Assembly (NCBI GenBank): GCA_963920705.1
Contig: OY987227.1
Span: forward strand, 14,921,602 to 14,985,601
DNA length: 64,000 nucleotides
Direction: 5' to 3'
Source of the DNA: Odiellus spinosus
Taxonomy: Eukaryota; Arthropoda; Arachnida; Opiliones; Phalangiidae
Position 1 is the stretch's first letter, and each line of letters opens with the position of its first letter. This document shows positions 60,437 through 64,000 of this stretch, one piece after another. The notes beneath the pieces are model-generated. The model was not told where the DNA came from and made no database searches. It saw nothing but the letters and a program-made list of their open reading frames with translations. The translations under genes were made by a program, and so were the position numbers.

Positions 60437-63400
60437 TTTTTTCAAAAAACATGTTTGATTTCCGTTTTATCAATTTTTATGTCTACTATACAATTTTTTT
60501 TTATTTAATTTTTCATATCGAGAAAATTTTAAAATATTTAAATTAGAATATTAAATTAAAAAAAAAAGCATGTTTGGACAAGGGGAAGAACGATAATTTA
60601 GGAAATTTTGTATTTTTTTAAAATGTATTGTTTTTTTAAAATTAAAAATCGCGAAGCCGTTTCCAACGTTTTTATTTTTGAAAAATAAAAATGTTTTTAA
60701 TTTGAAATTTGAAAAAACCCGTAGTTATTAGTTTTTATGTCAAAAAACATCAGGTTTTTCCGACCCAAACACGCTAATAATTCCTCGCCTAAATTGTTAT
60801 TTTTTATTTAGCAATTTGAAATATTTTAGAATTTTTCCAAAAAATTTTAATTTTTTTTTGGGAAAAAAAATTTTTTTTTTTTTTTGCTAAAATTGTTTAT
60901 TTTTTTTAAAGTTAGAAAAAGAGTTATTTTGTTTTTCAAACATATCCGGAGACTATTTTTAAATCTCACAAAGTTTCGCTAAATTTTTTAATTTACAAAG
61001 AGCTGAACTCGGGACATTTGAAATTTGTTTTTTTAAAATATTGCATAAAATGCTCAATAGGGTGGTGAGATTTTTAAACTTTTTTTTTTGGTTATATTGT
61101 ATTTTTTTGTTTTGTTTAATTACGCATCAATGTACTCATGTACGCGAAAAACCCCAGCAGACACTTATCACTTATACCTATATGAAACCGCATTTTGAAA
61201 CTTTTTTTGGTTTAAATTCATTTTTTTTAAACCCCTTTGTTTTTTGTTTTGTTTTTTTAAATACAAAAAAATGGCACGAAAGAGTGTACAAAAATGGTGT
61301 ACTAGGTGAAAAAACGTGACACCATATTATGGAAGTTATAGAAAAAATTTGTCCCTTATTCCTACAAAAAACTAGTTTTTTGGTATTTTTTGTATTTTTT
61401 TTTTAAATCACACGTTATTTTTCATATTCATTTTTCCTAGAGAGGGTGGTATTAAGTTTTTTCATATTTTTTTCCTCAAACTTTAAATATTCGAAAAGAT
61501 TTTTCAAGAAAAAGTCCCTTTTTTGTTTTTTTTTTTTTACAAGACGACATTTTTTGTTTAGTATTTTTTTTTATTCAAATATCATCGTATTTGACTAGAC
61601 TGCTGAATTTTTTTTCGCACTCATTTGACTCATTGTTTAAAATACAATTAACTTCGACAAATTTTCGTATGATTGTCCCTACCCCTATAAAATATAAAAC
61701 ACAAAAATTGTGTTGTTTCCGTAATTTAATTTTTTTTTGTATTTTTCTTTTTTTTTTTTTTTGGTTTTTTATATGCACTTCAAATCTTAAAAAAAAACAA
61801 AAAACTCAAAAAAACTATAAGTTATGATATACAGTACATTAGGTATATTTTCAACGCCTCATTTTCAGTGGGGGAGGTTTTTTTTTGTATTTTTTGGGTT
61901 TTTCTATATATTTTTTACAATAACGTGCATTAACGTCTATACGCTTTTGCTGTTTTTATATTTTAAATAAACTGTATTTTTCATTTTAGGGCCACGTAGT
62001 TAACAATTTTTATTTGAAAATTAAATTTGAATTTCTTTTTTTTTACACTAAATAGGAAAATTTAAAATGTTTTATTTTAAATTTTGTATTAATTTCCCTT
62101 CCATTTTAACACAGAATTTTTAAATAGGATGTGCTATCTTACTTTTAAGCTTCAAATAAAATTTTATTTAAATTTAAAAATAAATCCTTTTTTATAAAAA
62201 TTTTTAAATTTATCCTGAATAAAAAAAAAAAAAAAAAAACTGCTTTTTTTGGGGTTTTTTTTAATATCATTTAAAAATACGAACGTTCCAAAAGACGAAA
62301 AGGGTTCGAGGGTGATTTTTTGGTGAAAATGTTGTGCTAAATTTCACACAATTAGTTTTTGGTTATTTTTTATAATATAGAGAATGGGGGAATTTTTTTT
62401 TTTAGAGAGAGAGATAGTTTTTTTTTAGAGTGCTAATAGTTTTTTTTTTTTATGAATTCAATCACGACAATTTTTTTTATGTTTTAATATTGTTTTCTAG
62501 AGCATTCACAACTGCGAAATAGATAATTAATCAATGTAGTGATTATTTTTAATTCATGATTTAATAGTTAAGCTATATTTGAAATCATGTATTTTCGTTA
62601 TTTTATTTCTTTTTTTTTTTAAGTTGTGAATTTTTTATATCTTTTTGTCTCTTAGTTTTCGTATTTTTTTTTTTTTTTTTTTTTTGGTTTCGTTTACTGT
62701 TATGAGGACTTTAATATATTGATATTTTATTAAAATCCAAATTTATTTTATATTTGTCTCATTTTTTATAGAAATTTTTAAATGTTCGCAAAAATTTCTA
62801 AGGAGGGTCTTTTTTATTTATTTATCGAAATGGTTTTATTTAAAAATTAAAGCCTAGCTCTAACGCTATTAGGAAAGTTCACTGATTAAATATCAGGTCC
62901 AGATCTAATAATCTATGTAGAAAGATTATATAATGAGATTAATTTATTTAGAGTGAGAGTTTTTTTTTAAAGATTAAAAAAAAATTATTTTGTTTTCGAA
63001 TGAAATAATAAAATGTTAATCAGGATTGAAAGCTGTGTGTTTTATGTGTATTAGAGAGAGAGAGAGGGGGGTTATTGATTGTTAGCTACAAGTAATATGT
63101 CTGTATTTTAATTTGTTCAAATGTTATTGTATTTTTTATTTTAGAATTAAAAATAAAAATAAAAAACAATTTTTTTTAATGAACAAAATTTAATGGCTGA
63201 AGCTTCAAAAAAAAAGAAAAATGAATATTTAACACAAATCTTTATAATCACCGGGACTAGAATAACACAATTTTTTTTTTTTTTTCGGTGAAATCTAACT
63301 TTGAAAATTATACCAAATTTTTCTTTTCTTCAAAAATATACATTTGACTAGTCAAATTCAAAATTGACTAATCTTTCGCTATAATACTATATTGCACATT

Positions 63401-64000
63401 AATTGCACTAATTGTTTTAAAAACCAATTAAAAAAAATTGGAAAAAAAATTGAAGCTTCAACGCGTAAATATCTTCATTAAATAAAATTTTATTCATCTC
63501 TAAATTAGAAAAAGATCTAAAAACTTTGGTGTTTGACGAGGTGATTTGTAATTTATGAAATACAAAAGACGCGCCTAATTGATCTAATTTATAATTTATT
63601 AATTAAAAAATTTAATATTTTAATTTAAAAAGTGGTTTAAAATGTTTGGTTAATTTTTTAGGGTCTACTTTTTTTTTTATTTATGAAAGACTAAGTTTTA
63701 ACTTCTCCCTTTTTTTGGACTAACCGTATAAATATTCAAATTTGAAGGGAAATACTGAAGAAAAAAATGAATGAAAAAAATTGAAATTAAAAATTTGCGT
63801 TTGACGGAAAATATTAAAAATTAAACATAAGGAGTGTTTATAAATATTATAGAAAACTAAAAAAACAAACGAATTAAACTGAAGTGTTTAAGAAAATTAA
63901 AACGAAATTAAAATTGATAGCAAACTATAAAACTCAAAAAGGGTTTGAGGATTATATAATTTAAATATATAATAAAAATGGGGATTAGATTTAAGAAAAG
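55300..64000. other. Very AT-rich, T-run-biased DNA without genes
   Basis: The whole stretch is extremely AT-rich, and most homopolymer runs of 8 or more are T on the + strand, with fewer A-runs. Simple repeats include (TTTG)n near 55742, (ATT)n at 60405-60435 and (GA)n at 63052-63066. Open frames here, up to 137 codons (59656-60069), translate to F/K/L-rich low-complexity sequence and are not credible genes. The strand bias would fit a long U-rich transcript region (3'UTR or intron) read on the + strand, but no exon is visible. Confidence 0.6.
60405..60435. repeat. (ATT)n microsatellite
   Basis: About ten ATT trinucleotides in a row, followed by a T-run. Confidence 0.85.

Overview
The window is AT-rich eukaryotic nuclear DNA. 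It has spliced genes with GT-AG introns, long homopolymer runs, many small inverted-repeat transposons and one large satellite array. The two recognisable genes look like arthropod (probably insect) genes, but the species cannot be named from the sequence. No bacterial, organellar or CRISPR feature was seen.

Genes. (1) A complete Atox1-type copper chaperone of 72 residues lies on the + strand at 29265-29483. (2) On the - strand, at least ten exons between 39716 and 31358 splice in consistent phase into more than 1,000 residues of tandem Cu/Zn-superoxide-dismutase-like domains. This is the architecture of animal copper-only SOD repeat proteins. Two domains keep all four copper-ligand positions, and the ones around them have lost most or all. 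The zinc histidines and the long electrostatic loop are missing. Both ends of the gene are unresolved. A further exon of the same kind lies alone at 48853-48959. The two genes are convergent neighbours. Atox1 hands copper to the secretory pathway, and the SOD repeat protein would be a secreted copper enzyme, so the pairing makes biological sense, although linkage alone proves nothing.

Layout. 1-9700: gene-poor, with one TTAA-flanked MITE (4337-4716) and one unrecognised 129-codon ORF. 9706-12537: two copies of a 0.3-kb MITE family, the second interrupted by another MITE. 14086-22500: two more copies of the 4.3-kb-type MITE, the second running directly into a 6.4-kb array of a 30-bp satellite whose unit is the MITE's own subterminal sequence. 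22500-28100: AT-rich DNA with a 0.7-kb TIR element, a GC-rich island and a 0.2-kb hairpin MITE. 28100-29500: CpG-richer DNA and Atox1. 31358-39716: the SOD repeat gene. 39717-48852: a long intron or intergenic stretch with short tandem repeats and a perfect 46-bp palindrome. 49587-50769: a fourth copy of the satellite-linked MITE, with a 0.76-kb insert. 50770-55300: sparse repeats. 55300-64000: very AT-rich DNA with T-runs strongly biased to the + strand and no gene.

The most notable points are the satellite that appears to have grown out of a MITE end, the SOD repeat protein with intact and decayed copper sites side by side, and its copper-chaperone neighbour.
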